NCBI RefSeq assembly: GCF_051960575.1
Contig: NZ_JBQCEE010000408.1
Coordinates: forward strand, 1 to 19,730
DNA length: 19,730 bases
Direction of reading: 5' to 3'
From: JBQCEE01 sp051960575
GTDB lineage: Bacteria > Actinomycetota > Actinomycetes > Mycobacteriales > Jatrophihabitantaceae
Of this stretch, positions 8,154-16,045 are shown piece by piece. The position numbers were made by a program, and so were the translations under genes. Positions within the stretch are counted from its first letter, which is position 1; each line of letters begins with the position of its first letter. Below the pieces are notes generated by a model. The model saw nothing but the letters and a program-made list of their open reading frames with translations, was not told where the DNA came from and ran no database searches.

Positions 8154-9138
8154 TGACGGCCGCCGTGATCTCGCGGGCGTCTGCTGCCGTGGTGTGCCGT
8201 ACCGGTGTCGACTGCAGGTGCCGCGCCAGCGCCTCGATGCTCGCCAGCGCGCCCGGCAGACCGGGCAGGTTGAGGTGGCCGTGCAGCATTCCGGGTTCGC
8301 AGCGGAGGTGGGTGGGCACGTCGGCGGCGCGCAGTGCCGCTGCGAACGCTTCACCTGACGCGCGGAGGTCGTCGTACTCCGAGGTCAGCACGAGGGTCGG
8401 TGGCAGACCATCCAGCGGTTGGTCACCCGGCAGCGTGTACGGACCAGCGGCAGCGTCGCCCAGGTACTGGCGGTTCATTCGAGCGACCGCCTCGGGACTG
8501 AATCGGAAGACAGTAGGGATGAGCGGCGACTTGGCGGCGAGGTCTGTCGAAGCGGGCGGCAGTTCCCGGTGCAGCGTCGGGTATGCGAGCAGCAGCGCCG
8601 CCGGTCGTGCAGCGGTCTCGGTTCGAAGGGCGAGCGCCGCGCCGGCTGCCAAGCAGCCGCCAGCACTGGCGCCGCCGAGCGCGACCCGGAGAGGGTCGAC
8701 ACCCATGGCGTCGGCGTTGGCGACCGCCCAACGCCAGGCGGAGACGACGTCGTCCATCGGCACCGGGTGATGAACCCCTGCTACGGCCAGCCGGTAGTCC
8801 ACTGAGATCACGACGGCCCCGGCCCGTACACAGAGCTCCCGTGCGACGGTGTCGGCTTCGACCATGTCGAGGTCGCCGGAGACGAACCCGCCGCCGTGGC
8901 ACCACACGAGCGCTGGCTGCTGCGCGCACGGCCCGCAAGCCGAGGGCCAGTAGATCCGTACTGGCACGGGTCCGTGCTGGCCGGGCAGCAGCACGTCGTC
9001 GCTGTCGACCCGAGGGGCTTCGTACCCCGGCATCGGTCGGGCGAAGCGAGCGAACCGTTCGGCTGCCTCCTCCGGCGCCGTCAGCGGGTCGATGCCGCCG
9101 AGGAGAGGCAGTCGGGTCTGCAGGGTGGGATCGAGCAT
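8146..9138 (-). CDS. Alpha/beta-hydrolase esterase (hormone-sensitive lipase/acetyl esterase type)
   Basis: The start is ATG at 9138 in a TGATG junction with the upstream ATPase gene, preceded by GAGGGGG, giving 330 residues. The oxyanion motif HGGGF is at 81-85, and the nucleophile elbow GGASAGG places S158. D256 in SEYDDLR and H286 in MLHGHLN complete the triad, so the enzyme looks intact. The length and motif order fit the HSL/acetyl esterase family, which hydrolyses short acyl esters. There is no signal peptide, which points to a cytoplasmic role. Being between the transporter genes and the SGNH esterase, it may remove acetyl or another small acyl group from imported sugars. A role on small aromatic esters cannot be excluded. 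Confidence 0.85.
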   Translation of the reverse strand: MLDPTLQTRLPLLGGIDPLTAPEEAAERFARFARPMPGYEAPRVDSDDVLLPGQHGPVPVRIYWPSACGPCAQQPALVWCHGGGFVSGDLDMVEADTVARELCVRAGAVVISVDYRLAVAGVHHPVPMDDVVSAWRWAVANADAMGVDPLRVALGGASAGGCLAAGAALALRTETAARPAALLLAYPTLHRELPPASTDLAAKSPLIPTVFRFSPEAVARMNRQYLGDAAAGPYTLPGDQPLDGLPPTLVLTSEYDDLRASGEAFAAALRAADVPTHLRCEPGMLHGHLNLPGLPGALASIEALARHLQSTPVRHTTAADAREITAAVSG

Positions 9139-10217
9139 CAGGACACCCCCTCGGCGGCGCGAGGGGCGTGCTGGACGGCGAGCGGGTGGCCGGAGGCCGG
9201 TTCCATCATGTGGCAGGCGACGACGCGGTCGCTGATCGCGGTGTCGGCTGGGCGTCGGCTCCAGCAAATCGGTGCCGCGGTTGGGCAGCGGGACGCGAAG
9301 GGGCAGCCCGCCGCGTCTGGTTCGGCGGCTTGCGGGCCGCCCTTGGTGACCAGGGCACGTTCGGCGCGGCGGCGTCGCTGTTCGACGGGATCGGGAACCG
9401 GCACGGCCGCGACCAGCGCCTTGGTGTACGGGTGCAGCGGTGCGCGGTGGACGTCGGCGGCCGGGCCCTGTTCCATGACCCGTCCGCGGTACAGGACGAC
9501 GATTCGGTGGCTCAGCTGAGCCACGACGGGAAGGTTGTGGGACACGAACAGCATGCCGAGGCCGAGCTTCGCCTGCAGCTCTTGCAACAGCGCCAGAATC
9601 TGTGCCTGGGTGACGACGTCGAGGGCGCTGGTCGCCTCGTCGCAGATGAGCAGGCGTGGCGAGGCTGCGATGGCACGTGCGATCGCGATGCGCTGACGCT
9701 GGCCGCCGGAGAACGATTGGGGGTAGCGGCCACCGGCATCGGCCGGCAGATGCACGCTGCGAAGCAGCCGATCGACTTCGGCCTGCACCACGGCGGTCCG
9801 CCGGCCGTGCAGGGATTCGAGCGGTTCGGCGAGGGTCTGAGCGATCGTCCGTGCAGGGTTCAGTGAGCTGTAGGGGTCTTGGAAGACGACTTGGAGGAGC
9901 GCCGCAGCGGGTCCGCGATGTTCGGCCGCCGTCCCGGTCAGGTCGTTCGACTGGACGAAGATGCGTCCTTCGCTCGGGCGCACGAGCCCGAGAATGGCTC
10001 GTCCCACGGTGGACTTCCCGGAGCCGGACTCGCCGACCAGGCCGACCGTTTCTCGGTCGCTGACGGTGATCGACACTCGGTCGACGGCGCGGAAGGCCGG
10101 TCTGCGCCAGCCCCGCTGGGCGAAGTCGACACTGAGCTGCTCGACACGAAGGAGGTCGACTGGGTCGGCGGCCGTCTCGAGCGTGTCGGCCGGACGTTGC
10201 TCCTGCTGGTGGTTCAT
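9138..10217 (-). CDS. ABC transporter ATP-binding protein, DppF/OppF type
   Basis: The ATG at 10217 overlaps the TGA of the fused permease/ATPase gene by 4 nt, giving 359 residues; no separate Shine-Dalgarno is evident, so translational coupling is likely. Walker A GESGSGKST is at 62-70, the Q-loop Q113 sits in VFQDPYSSLNP, the signature is SFSGGQRQR (168-176), Walker B is LLICDEATS (189-197) and the switch His is H227. The C-terminal part carries the oligopeptide-transporter tail with C305, C311, C318 and C335. Together with the partner ATPase domain it would form the heterodimeric motor of a peptide-family importer. In this locus the cargo is more likely an oligosaccharide than a peptide, an inference from neighbouring genes. 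Confidence 0.92.
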   Translation of the reverse strand: MNHQQEQRPADTLETAADPVDLLRVEQLSVDFAQRGWRRPAFRAVDRVSITVSDRETVGLVGESGSGKSTVGRAILGLVRPSEGRIFVQSNDLTGTAAEHRGPAAALLQVVFQDPYSSLNPARTIAQTLAEPLESLHGRRTAVVQAEVDRLLRSVHLPADAGGRYPQSFSGGQRQRIAIARAIAASPRLLICDEATSALDVVTQAQILALLQELQAKLGLGMLFVSHNLPVVAQLSHRIVVLYRGRVMEQGPAADVHRAPLHPYTKALVAAVPVPDPVEQRRRRAERALVTKGGPQAAEPDAAGCPFASRCPTAAPICWSRRPADTAISDRVVACHMMEPASGHPLAVQHAPRAAEGVS

Positions 10218-12244
10218 GAGGACATCACGGCCTGCTGTCCCGTGCGGATGCAGCGTGCTGCGTGTCCGTCGCCGACGTGGTGCAGCGGGATGAGTTGACC
10301 GTGGCACCGCTCGTCGGCCAGTGAGCATCGGGCCGCGAAACGGCACCCGTCCGGCCAGTCCTGTGGCCGGGGTACGGTGCCGTCGAGCAGGCCGCTGACG
10401 GTCCCGGTGCTCGACAGCGAGGGTGTCGACATCAGCAGCGTCCGCGTGTACGGGTGGGCGGGATGAGCGAACACGTCACCGACCGATCCCATCTCGACGA
10501 TCTCACCGGCATACATGACGGCGACGGCGTCGCAGATGTCGGCGACGACGCCGAAGTCGTGGGTGACGAGCACGAGGCCCATGTCCATCTCGCGTTGCAG
10601 GCGGCGCAGGAGGTCGAGGATGTCGGCCTGCACGGTGACGTCGAGCGCTGTCGTCGGCTCGTCGGCGATCAGCAGCTTCGGCTCGCCGGCCAGCGCGAGC
10701 GCAATGCCGACCCGTTGCGCCATGCCGCCTGACAGCTGGTGGGCGTACCGCTTGGCCACCGTCGGCGGGTCCGCGATGCCGACGAGGCGGAGCAGTTCGT
10801 GCACGCGTGACCGTGCGGCCGCACCGCGAAGCCCGAGATGGTGGCGCAGCGGTTCGCGGATGAGCGACTCCACGGTGAAGCACGGGTCGAGTGCGACCAT
10901 CGGTTCCTGCGCGACGAAGCCGATCTGCCTGCCGCGGATCCTCGCCAGCTCCGGCTCGTCGAGGGTGAGCAGGTCGACGCCACTCAGCCAGACCTGACCG
11001 AGCACGGCTCGGCCTGGTGGCGGCACCAGTCCCAGCAGAGCGAGCGCGGTCATCGTCTTGCCGCAGCCGGACTCGCCGACCAAGCCGAGCGTCTGCCCTG
11101 CCGCGACCTCGAACGACACCTGGTCGACGACCAGCTGATCCTGCCCTTGCATCGTGAAGGCGACGCCCAGGTCGGTGACGCGCAGCAGCGTCGTCGGCTG
11201 CGCCTCCTGCGCGGGCGGGGCTGCATCGGTCTTCGTCGATCGGAGCGATTTCGGCGGCGCAGTCTGCGACGCCCGACCGTCGGGTGGCCGCGAGTCGACC
11301 CGGGCCGTCTGCGGCCGGGTGTCGCGCGGGCGTCGTGCTCGGGGCAACAGCGAGGTCCGGTGCGCCGTAGGAAGTGCAGTGAGCAGTGCTGTACCGACCG
11401 TGTTCACCGCCAGGATCGTCGCGATCAGGACCACACCGACAGGGACCATCAGCCACGGGTCGGTCTCGATGTGGGCGGACGCGTCCAGCACGAGCTGGCC
11501 CCAGCTCGGCTGCTCGGGCGCGAAGCCGAGCCCAAGGAAGGAGAGTGATGTGACGACGAGAAAGGCGCCCCCGTAGAGCAGGAAGCTTTGGACGATCACC
11601 GGTCCGAGCACGTTGGGGAGGATGTGGCGGCGCAGGATCCGTCGGCGCGGCAGCCCGGCCACGCGGGCGGCGTCGACGAAGAGCAGCTCCCGGACGCTGG
11701 AGGTGCTGGACCGGACGAGGCGCATCATGCCCGCGGACAACAAGACGCCGAGCACGACCATCATGCTGGCTACGTCGTTGTCTGTGATCACCGCGGCGGC
11801 GAGGACGGCGACGATGACGGGGGTGGCCAGGAAGACGTTACCGATGAAGGAAACGGCGACGTCCACCTTCCCGCCGACGTACCCCGCGAGCAGCCCTGCC
11901 GGCACCCCGAGCGCGAACGCGATCACGACGGGAATCAATGCAACGAACAGGATGCCACCGCCGCCGTGCAGCAGCCTGGACAGCAGGTCGCGTCCGAGTT
12001 CGTCCGTGCCGAGCAGGTGATGCCCGGTCGGACCCTGCAGGACGCTCCGCAGATCCTGGTCGAGCGGATCGGCTGATGCCAGCACCGAGGCGAGCGCGCT
12101 GGAGATGACGATCACGAGCAGCCAGGCGGCCGAGACGATGACCAGTGGCCGCCGCGCGATGGCGCGGAACGACGTCGCAATGGGCGACGGGGCGGAGGTC
12201 GAAGCGACGTCGGTGACGGTCGCGGCCGGGTCGGTCACCGTCAT
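10214..12244 (-). CDS. Fused ABC transporter permease (DppC type) and ATP-binding protein (DppD type)
   Basis: One 676-residue frame joins two proteins that are often separate. Residues 1-295 are a DppC-type permease with several hydrophobic segments (about 34-57, 98-123, 133-155, 160-178, 212-240 and 266-290) and the ATPase-docking loop VDAARVAGLPRRRILRRHIL at 190-209. An Arg/Pro/Ala-rich linker spans about 296-350. The ATPase domain has Walker A GESGCGKT (390-397), Q446, LSGGMAQ (504-510), Walker B LLIADEP (524-530) and H562. The tail has C634, C640, C647 and C665, matching a cysteine set that in some DppD proteins binds an iron-sulphur cluster. The start is ATG in an ATGA overlap with the DppB-type gene. 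The frame is continuous across the linker, so the fusion is genuine in this sequence. Confidence 0.92.
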   Translation of the reverse strand: MTVTDPAATVTDVASTSAPSPIATSFRAIARRPLVIVSAAWLLVIVISSALASVLASADPLDQDLRSVLQGPTGHHLLGTDELGRDLLSRLLHGGGGILFVALIPVVIAFALGVPAGLLAGYVGGKVDVAVSFIGNVFLATPVIVAVLAAAVITDNDVASMMVVLGVLLSAGMMRLVRSSTSSVRELLFVDAARVAGLPRRRILRRHILPNVLGPVIVQSFLLYGGAFLVVTSLSFLGLGFAPEQPSWGQLVLDASAHIETDPWLMVPVGVVLIATILAVNTVGTALLTALPTAHRTSLLPRARRPRDTRPQTARVDSRPPDGRASQTAPPKSLRSTKTDAAPPAQEAQPTTLLRVTDLGVAFTMQGQDQLVVDQVSFEVAAGQTLGLVGESGCGKTMTALALLGLVPPPGRAVLGQVWLSGVDLLTLDEPELARIRGRQIGFVAQEPMVALDPCFTVESLIREPLRHHLGLRGAAARSRVHELLRLVGIADPPTVAKRYAHQLSGGMAQRVGIALALAGEPKLLIADEPTTALDVTVQADILDLLRRLQREMDMGLVLVTHDFGVVADICDAVAVMYAGEIVEMGSVGDVFAHPAHPYTRTLLMSTPSLSSTGTVSGLLDGTVPRPQDWPDGCRFAARCSLADERCHGQLIPLHHVGDGHAARCIRTGQQAVMSS

Positions 12245-13182
12245 CCGACGCGCACTCTCGGGTTGAGGGCAGCGACGGCGAGGTCGGTTCCAAGGTTGAC
12301 CAGGACCACCAGGATGCTGAACGCGAGGACGGCACCTTGGATCGCCGGCAGGTCGTGGTTGCCGACCGAGTTCAGCATCAGGCTGCCCATTCCCTGCAGG
12401 TTGAAGATGCCCTCGATGACCACGACGCCGCCAAGGCTGATCCCGAAGCTCAGCCCGACTACGGCAACGACCGGGATGGCGGCATTTCGCAACACGTGCT
12501 TGTAGAGGATGGTGCGACGAGGCACGCCGCAGGCGTGCAGCGTCCGCACATACTCGCGGCTCAAGACGTCGCGCACCGCGGCGCGGGTCTGGAACGCCAC
12601 CTGTCCGAAGCCGGCCAGACCGATCGTCACGACCGGCAGGACCAGATGCGACAGCCACTGTCCGGGCGAGTCGCCGAACGCGACGTACCCGGTGGCCGGA
12701 AACAGGCGCGTTCGGACCGCGAAGGCCAAGATCAGGATGGCGGCGAGCCAGAAGTTGGGGACGGCCATCGCGACGCTCCCGATGGAGGTCACAGTGCGAT
12801 CGATGCGCCCACCGCGCACGGCGGCGGCCATACCGACCGGCACGCCGAGGACGACCGTGAACAGCGTCGCGACGACCGACAGCGACAAGGTGACCGGCAG
12901 CGTCTGCTGCAGCACCTGCGCGACCGATTGGCCGGAGCTGAACGACGTGCCGAGGTTCCCACTCAGCAGGTGCCCGAGCCAGGTCACGTACTGGTCGACC
13001 ACCGGCCGGTCGATGCCGAGTTGCTGGTGGAGCGCAGCCACCTGCTCGCGGGTGGCGCTGATGCCGTAGACCAGGTTGGCAGGGTCGCCAGGCACGAGTT
13101 GGACGAAGAAGAACGTGATGGTGGCGACCACCAAGACGATTGGCACCGCGAGCGCCGTGCGGCGGACGAGGTAGGTGAGCAC
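12241..13182 (-). CDS. ABC transporter permease, DppB type
   Basis: I chose the GTG at 13182 because AGGAGG lies five bases upstream; an in-frame GTG six bases earlier overlaps that site, and a longer upstream start adds charged residues before the first membrane helix. The 313-residue protein begins VLTYLVRR, followed by a first helix (about 10-30) and the periplasmic-side motif LVPGDPANL. It has further membrane segments at about 98-122, 134-157, 178-198, 235-258 and 283-305. The ATPase-docking (EAA) loop YVRTLHACGVPRRTILYKHV is at 211-230. This is the usual layout for DppB/OppB permeases. It would pair with the permease half of the fused gene that follows. Confidence 0.9.
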   Translation of the reverse strand: MLTYLVRRTALAVPIVLVVATITFFFVQLVPGDPANLVYGISATREQVAALHQQLGIDRPVVDQYVTWLGHLLSGNLGTSFSSGQSVAQVLQQTLPVTLSLSVVATLFTVVLGVPVGMAAAVRGGRIDRTVTSIGSVAMAVPNFWLAAILILAFAVRTRLFPATGYVAFGDSPGQWLSHLVLPVVTIGLAGFGQVAFQTRAAVRDVLSREYVRTLHACGVPRRTILYKHVLRNAAIPVVAVVGLSFGISLGGVVVIEGIFNLQGMGSLMLNSVGNHDLPAIQGAVLAFSILVVLVNLGTDLAVAALNPRVRVG

Positions 13183-13208
13183 GAGCACCTCCTGCACCAA
13201 CTCAGGTC

Positions 13209-13223
13209 GGGTGCGCGCCACCC
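13209..13223 (-). other. Short GC-rich hairpin between binding-protein and permease genes
   Basis: GGGTG and CACCC form a 5-bp stem with a 5-nt loop in the 84-nt gap between the binding-protein stop and the permease start. Such gaps often hold a processing or attenuation element that keeps binding-protein mRNA more abundant than permease mRNA. The stem is short and has no T-tract, so this is only a candidate. Confidence 0.25.
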
Positions 13224-13266
13224 CGTACACGCCGAGGCGGTCGGAGTGGCGGCGCAGCCGACGTCG

Positions 13267-14856
13267 TCAGTTTGTGGGATGGATCGCGTAGAGGAACGGT
13301 ACCGTTCCGCCCGGCGGGAATCCGTCGATCGCGATCTGCTTGGCGTCATAGGCGGACTCGGCCGGGACGTTGGCCGGCACCACGTACCAGGCCTGCTCGA
13401 CAATCTGCTGCTGCAGGTTCGTGTAGATCGTCTTGGCTGCATCGCCGGTCGCCGTCCCGAGGTCCGTCAGTGCCTGGACGAACGGCGGGTAGGTGTACTT
13501 CTGGATGTTGTACGGCGATGCCGCGCCGAGCAGGAACGTCAGATCCCGATAGGGCGACTGCAAGGTGTAGTTGAGCACCGTGATGGGCCACTTGCCGCTG
13601 AGGAACTGCGTGCCCAGGTCCGTGGTGTGGTCGCTGAGGTCGAGGTTGATGCCGACCTTGCGTTCGTCGCCGGCGATCGCTTGCGCCAGCGTGTCGGTGC
13701 CCGGGTTGTTGAGCACCTTCACCGTGAAGCCGTTCGGGTATCCGGCCTCGGTCAGCAACTGCTTGGCCTTGGATGGGTTGTAGCTGAAGTACGAGCCCGC
13801 CGCGGCGTTGTAGTCAGGATTCTTCGGGTCGAAGGGCAGCGACGAACTCACCGTCCCATCGCCGTTGTTCACAGCCTTGTTGATCGCGTCGCGGTCGATG
13901 GCGAAGTTCATCGCCTGACGCACGCGCGGGTCGCCGAGCGGCTTGCTGATCTTGCCCGCGAGATCGTTGATGTAGAGGCCGAGGAAGTTGCTCGGGTTGC
14001 TCTTGTACCGCGTCAGGTTGCCCAGGTCGTCGGTGGGCTGTACCGACTGGACGTAGCTGGCCTGCCCGGACTTGGCGGCGTTCAGTGCGGCGGTCGGGCT
14101 TGCGACGATGTTGACCTGGATCTTCGGGAACGGGTAGGTCTTGCTGTCCCAGTAGCCGGAGCGCTTGACGTACACGTAGCGCTGGTTGGCGACGGTGTCG
14201 GCGGTGTCCAGGGTGTACGGCCCACTGCCGGCTGGTGTGCTGGTCAGCGCCTTCGCGTTCGCGAGCGCGGTCGGGTTGACGATGAAGCCGCCGCCCTGGG
14301 CGAAGGTGAGCAGCAGGTCGGGATCAGGGTTCGTCAGCTTCAACGTGACCGATGTCGGGCTGTCGACGGTCTCCGAGGCGATGTTCAGGATGTACGCGTC
14401 GTTGGGGGACGGCGGCGAGACCTTCTTGGCGTACTCGAGATTGGCCTTGACGGCCGCGGCGTCGACGGGGCTGCCGTCGCTGAAGGTCACGCCGGACCGC
14501 AGCGTCAGTTGCAGCGTCGTCGGGTCGAGCTGCTTCCATGCGGTCGCCAGTCCTGGCTCGACCGTGCCGTCGACGCTCTCGCGGGTCAGTGAGTCGTAGA
14601 GCGCCCCGTTGGACCACACGCTGACGTTGAAGGCACCCGAGGCGGACCACGGGTCGTAACTCGTGAAGGCCAGCGGGCTCTGAAGCACCAGCGTCTTCGT
14701 CGTCGTCTGGGCCGCAGCTGAGGTCGACCCGGCGGAGGCGCTGCCGGACGCGGTGGTTCCGGTGCTGCCGCTGCTCGTACACGCGACTGCAAGCGATGCC
14801 ACTGCGGTGAGGGCCCCTACGGTGACGACGGGGTGTCGCCGGCCGGTTGTGTGCAC
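13267..14856 (-). CDS. Extracellular solute-binding lipoprotein, peptide/oligosaccharide family (SBP_bac_5)
   Basis: The GTG start at 14856 is preceded by GGAGG four bases upstream, giving 529 residues. A lipoprotein signal ends in LAVAC with C26 as the lipidated cysteine. A Ser/Thr/Ala-rich linker (27-52) would tether the domain to the membrane. VEPGLATAWKQL and TLRSGVTFSDGSPVDAAAVK at about 99-137 are the classic entry to family 5 binding proteins. RVRQAMNFAIDRDAI and a C-terminal EQAWYVVPANVP follow as expected. Family members bind peptides, nickel chelates or oligosaccharides. It sits between the oxygenase and permease genes and is clearly the receptor of this importer. The hydrolase-rich context favours a glycan ligand, but the ligand pocket cannot be read from sequence alone. 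Confidence 0.92.
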   Translation of the reverse strand: MHTTGRRHPVVTVGALTAVASLAVACTSSGSTGTTASGSASAGSTSAAAQTTTKTLVLQSPLAFTSYDPWSASGAFNVSVWSNGALYDSLTRESVDGTVEPGLATAWKQLDPTTLQLTLRSGVTFSDGSPVDAAAVKANLEYAKKVSPPSPNDAYILNIASETVDSPTSVTLKLTNPDPDLLLTFAQGGGFIVNPTALANAKALTSTPAGSGPYTLDTADTVANQRYVYVKRSGYWDSKTYPFPKIQVNIVASPTAALNAAKSGQASYVQSVQPTDDLGNLTRYKSNPSNFLGLYINDLAGKISKPLGDPRVRQAMNFAIDRDAINKAVNNGDGTVSSSLPFDPKNPDYNAAAGSYFSYNPSKAKQLLTEAGYPNGFTVKVLNNPGTDTLAQAIAGDERKVGINLDLSDHTTDLGTQFLSGKWPITVLNYTLQSPYRDLTFLLGAASPYNIQKYTYPPFVQALTDLGTATGDAAKTIYTNLQQQIVEQAWYVVPANVPAESAYDAKQIAIDGFPPGGTVPFLYAIHPTN

Positions 14857-14921
14857 TGTGCCTCCAAGATCGACGTTGATTCGATGGGTGGTGCGGTTGT
14901 GCGGAGTGCTGCCGTTCTCGG

Positions 14922-15854
14922 TCAGCAGATGCGCTGCAAGCCGGCCTGCGTGAGCGTGTCGTCGAACGGGACGAGCTGCGGCACGTCGGTGGCCCAGTAA
15001 TACTTCAGACGCTCGTCGACCCAGTCGCGGTAGATCTCGTCCCAGCCGCAGTCCGCGTGCGGGAGCAGCGAACGCTGTTCGATCGGGTCCGTCGCGGCTT
15101 GGTATCGGACGTCCATCGACAAACGGATCTGTGAACGATCCGTTGCGCGCACGGCTCGATGCACGGTGTAACTGGGGAAGGTGAGGACGTCACCGGCGTC
15201 GAGATCGCCCGAGACCCATTCGTCCTCGCCTGGGCACAGCTGGGAGTACATCGCATCGGAGTCCTCGCTCTGCGCCAGCGGGATGAATCCCGCTCGGTGC
15301 GAGCCGCGGAGCACGGCCAACGGCCCCATCGAGAGCGGACAGTCGCCGACCGGGAACCAGCACGTCCAGGTCCGGCTGGTGCCCTGTACGAGCGGGAAGT
15401 CCTGATGCACCGGCGTCGGGATCATCGCTGGGTGCGAGGTCATCATTCGCACGATGTGCCGCGGATGCACGAACGGCCGGCTGCCCAACAGGGCGGTGTA
15501 CAAGCTCAGCAGCGCGGGATGGTGCGGCAGTTGGTGCACGGCGAGGAGCTTCTGCACCGCGATGTAAGCGTCGGCGGTCACCCCGATGTCGCGCCGCAGA
15601 TCCGCCACCTCGATGGCGGCCACGGCATCGGCGTCGAGGGTGCCCGGGTGCTCCTGCGCGGGCCCGCGTACCCATCCGTAGGGCGACAGAACCTCGAGGA
15701 TTTCGGCGCGCAGTTCGAGCACGTCGGCGCGAGGAAGCAGTCCGCGGAAGAACAGGTAGCCGTCGGTTTCGGCTCGGGCGACCAGACCTTCGCCGTCCGA
15801 CAGCAGGTCCGTCGAGTCACGGAACACTGTGGTCGGTGTTTCGAAGGCGGTCAT
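14922..15854 (-). CDS. Phytanoyl-CoA dioxygenase family (PhyH) Fe(II)/2-oxoglutarate oxygenase
   Basis: The ATG at 15854 has AGGAG five bases upstream, giving 310 residues. The double-stranded beta-helix core shows the iron triad H150 and D152 in PVHQDFP and the distal H232 in SYTVHRAV. R244 in QIRLSMDVRYQ is well placed for the 2-oxoglutarate carboxylate, so the enzyme should be active. An N-terminal GYLFFRGLLPRADVLELR (32-49) is typical of the family, as is GPLAVLRGSHRAG (177-189). The family hydroxylates many small substrates. It is the first gene of the transport/hydrolysis operon, 65 nt before the binding-protein gene, and faces the AraC-type regulator. Oxidation or demethylation of a modified sugar is conceivable (inference); the substrate is unknown. 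Confidence 0.85.
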   Translation of the reverse strand: MTAFETPTTVFRDSTDLLSDGEGLVARAETDGYLFFRGLLPRADVLELRAEILEVLSPYGWVRGPAQEHPGTLDADAVAAIEVADLRRDIGVTADAYIAVQKLLAVHQLPHHPALLSLYTALLGSRPFVHPRHIVRMMTSHPAMIPTPVHQDFPLVQGTSRTWTCWFPVGDCPLSMGPLAVLRGSHRAGFIPLAQSEDSDAMYSQLCPGEDEWVSGDLDAGDVLTFPSYTVHRAVRATDRSQIRLSMDVRYQAATDPIEQRSLLPHADCGWDEIYRDWVDERLKYYWATDVPQLVPFDDTLTQAGLQRIC

Positions 15855-16045
15855 TCCCGCTCCTGTCGTGATTCGCCGTGATCTGGTGACGTCGGCTGCT
15901 GTCGCACGACGCTAGGCAGTTGAGCGCTCGGAACCCATGCCTCGACCAATCATCTGATGTATATTTCGCTCACGATGGTGTCGACGTCGATTTAATGCCG
16001 GACGCGCTTCCGTCGGTTGAGCAACACGTCGCGAGTGGAGCGGTG
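15855..16045. promoter_or_regulatory. Divergent control region between the PhyH operon and the AraC-type regulator
   Basis: The region must hold promoters for both directions. A 10-bp-spaced direct repeat CGTGAT lies at 15867-15872 and 15877-15882, close to the PhyH ribosome site. A 4-2-4 inverted repeat GTCG-CA-CGAC is at 15901-15910, and the 8-bp palindrome GAGCGCTC is at 15922-15929. TATATT at 15960-15965, in an AT-rich patch, is a good -10 candidate for the regulator; TAGCGT on the minus strand near 15909-15914 is a weak one for the operon. No clear -35 boxes are visible. AraC-family proteins typically bind direct repeats, so the CGTGAT pair is the first candidate operator. Confidence 0.4.

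Noticed and set aside
8583..9866. Plus-strand open frame of 427 codons opposite the first esterase and DppF-type ATPase
   Set aside because: The protein is Arg-rich without domains, and the minus strand here carries complete catalytic motifs.
12337..14592. Very long plus-strand open frame (751 codons) opposite the permease and binding-protein genes
   Set aside because: It is antisense to well-supported transporter genes, has Arg/Asp/Val-rich composition with no recognisable domain, and has no ribosome site. Long antisense frames are expected in high-GC DNA.
9138..14856. Transporter as a simple dipeptide or nickel importer
   Set aside because: The family would allow it, but the flanking glycosidases, esterases and sugar regulator make an oligosaccharide cargo more likely. 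I kept the family name without assigning a dpp symbol.
15920..16045. Longer AraC-type regulator starting at TTG 15920
   Set aside because: This stretch contains an AT-rich -10-like patch and a rare TTA codon, lacks a ribosome site, and precedes the conserved sensor domain. The ATG at 15995 remains possible.
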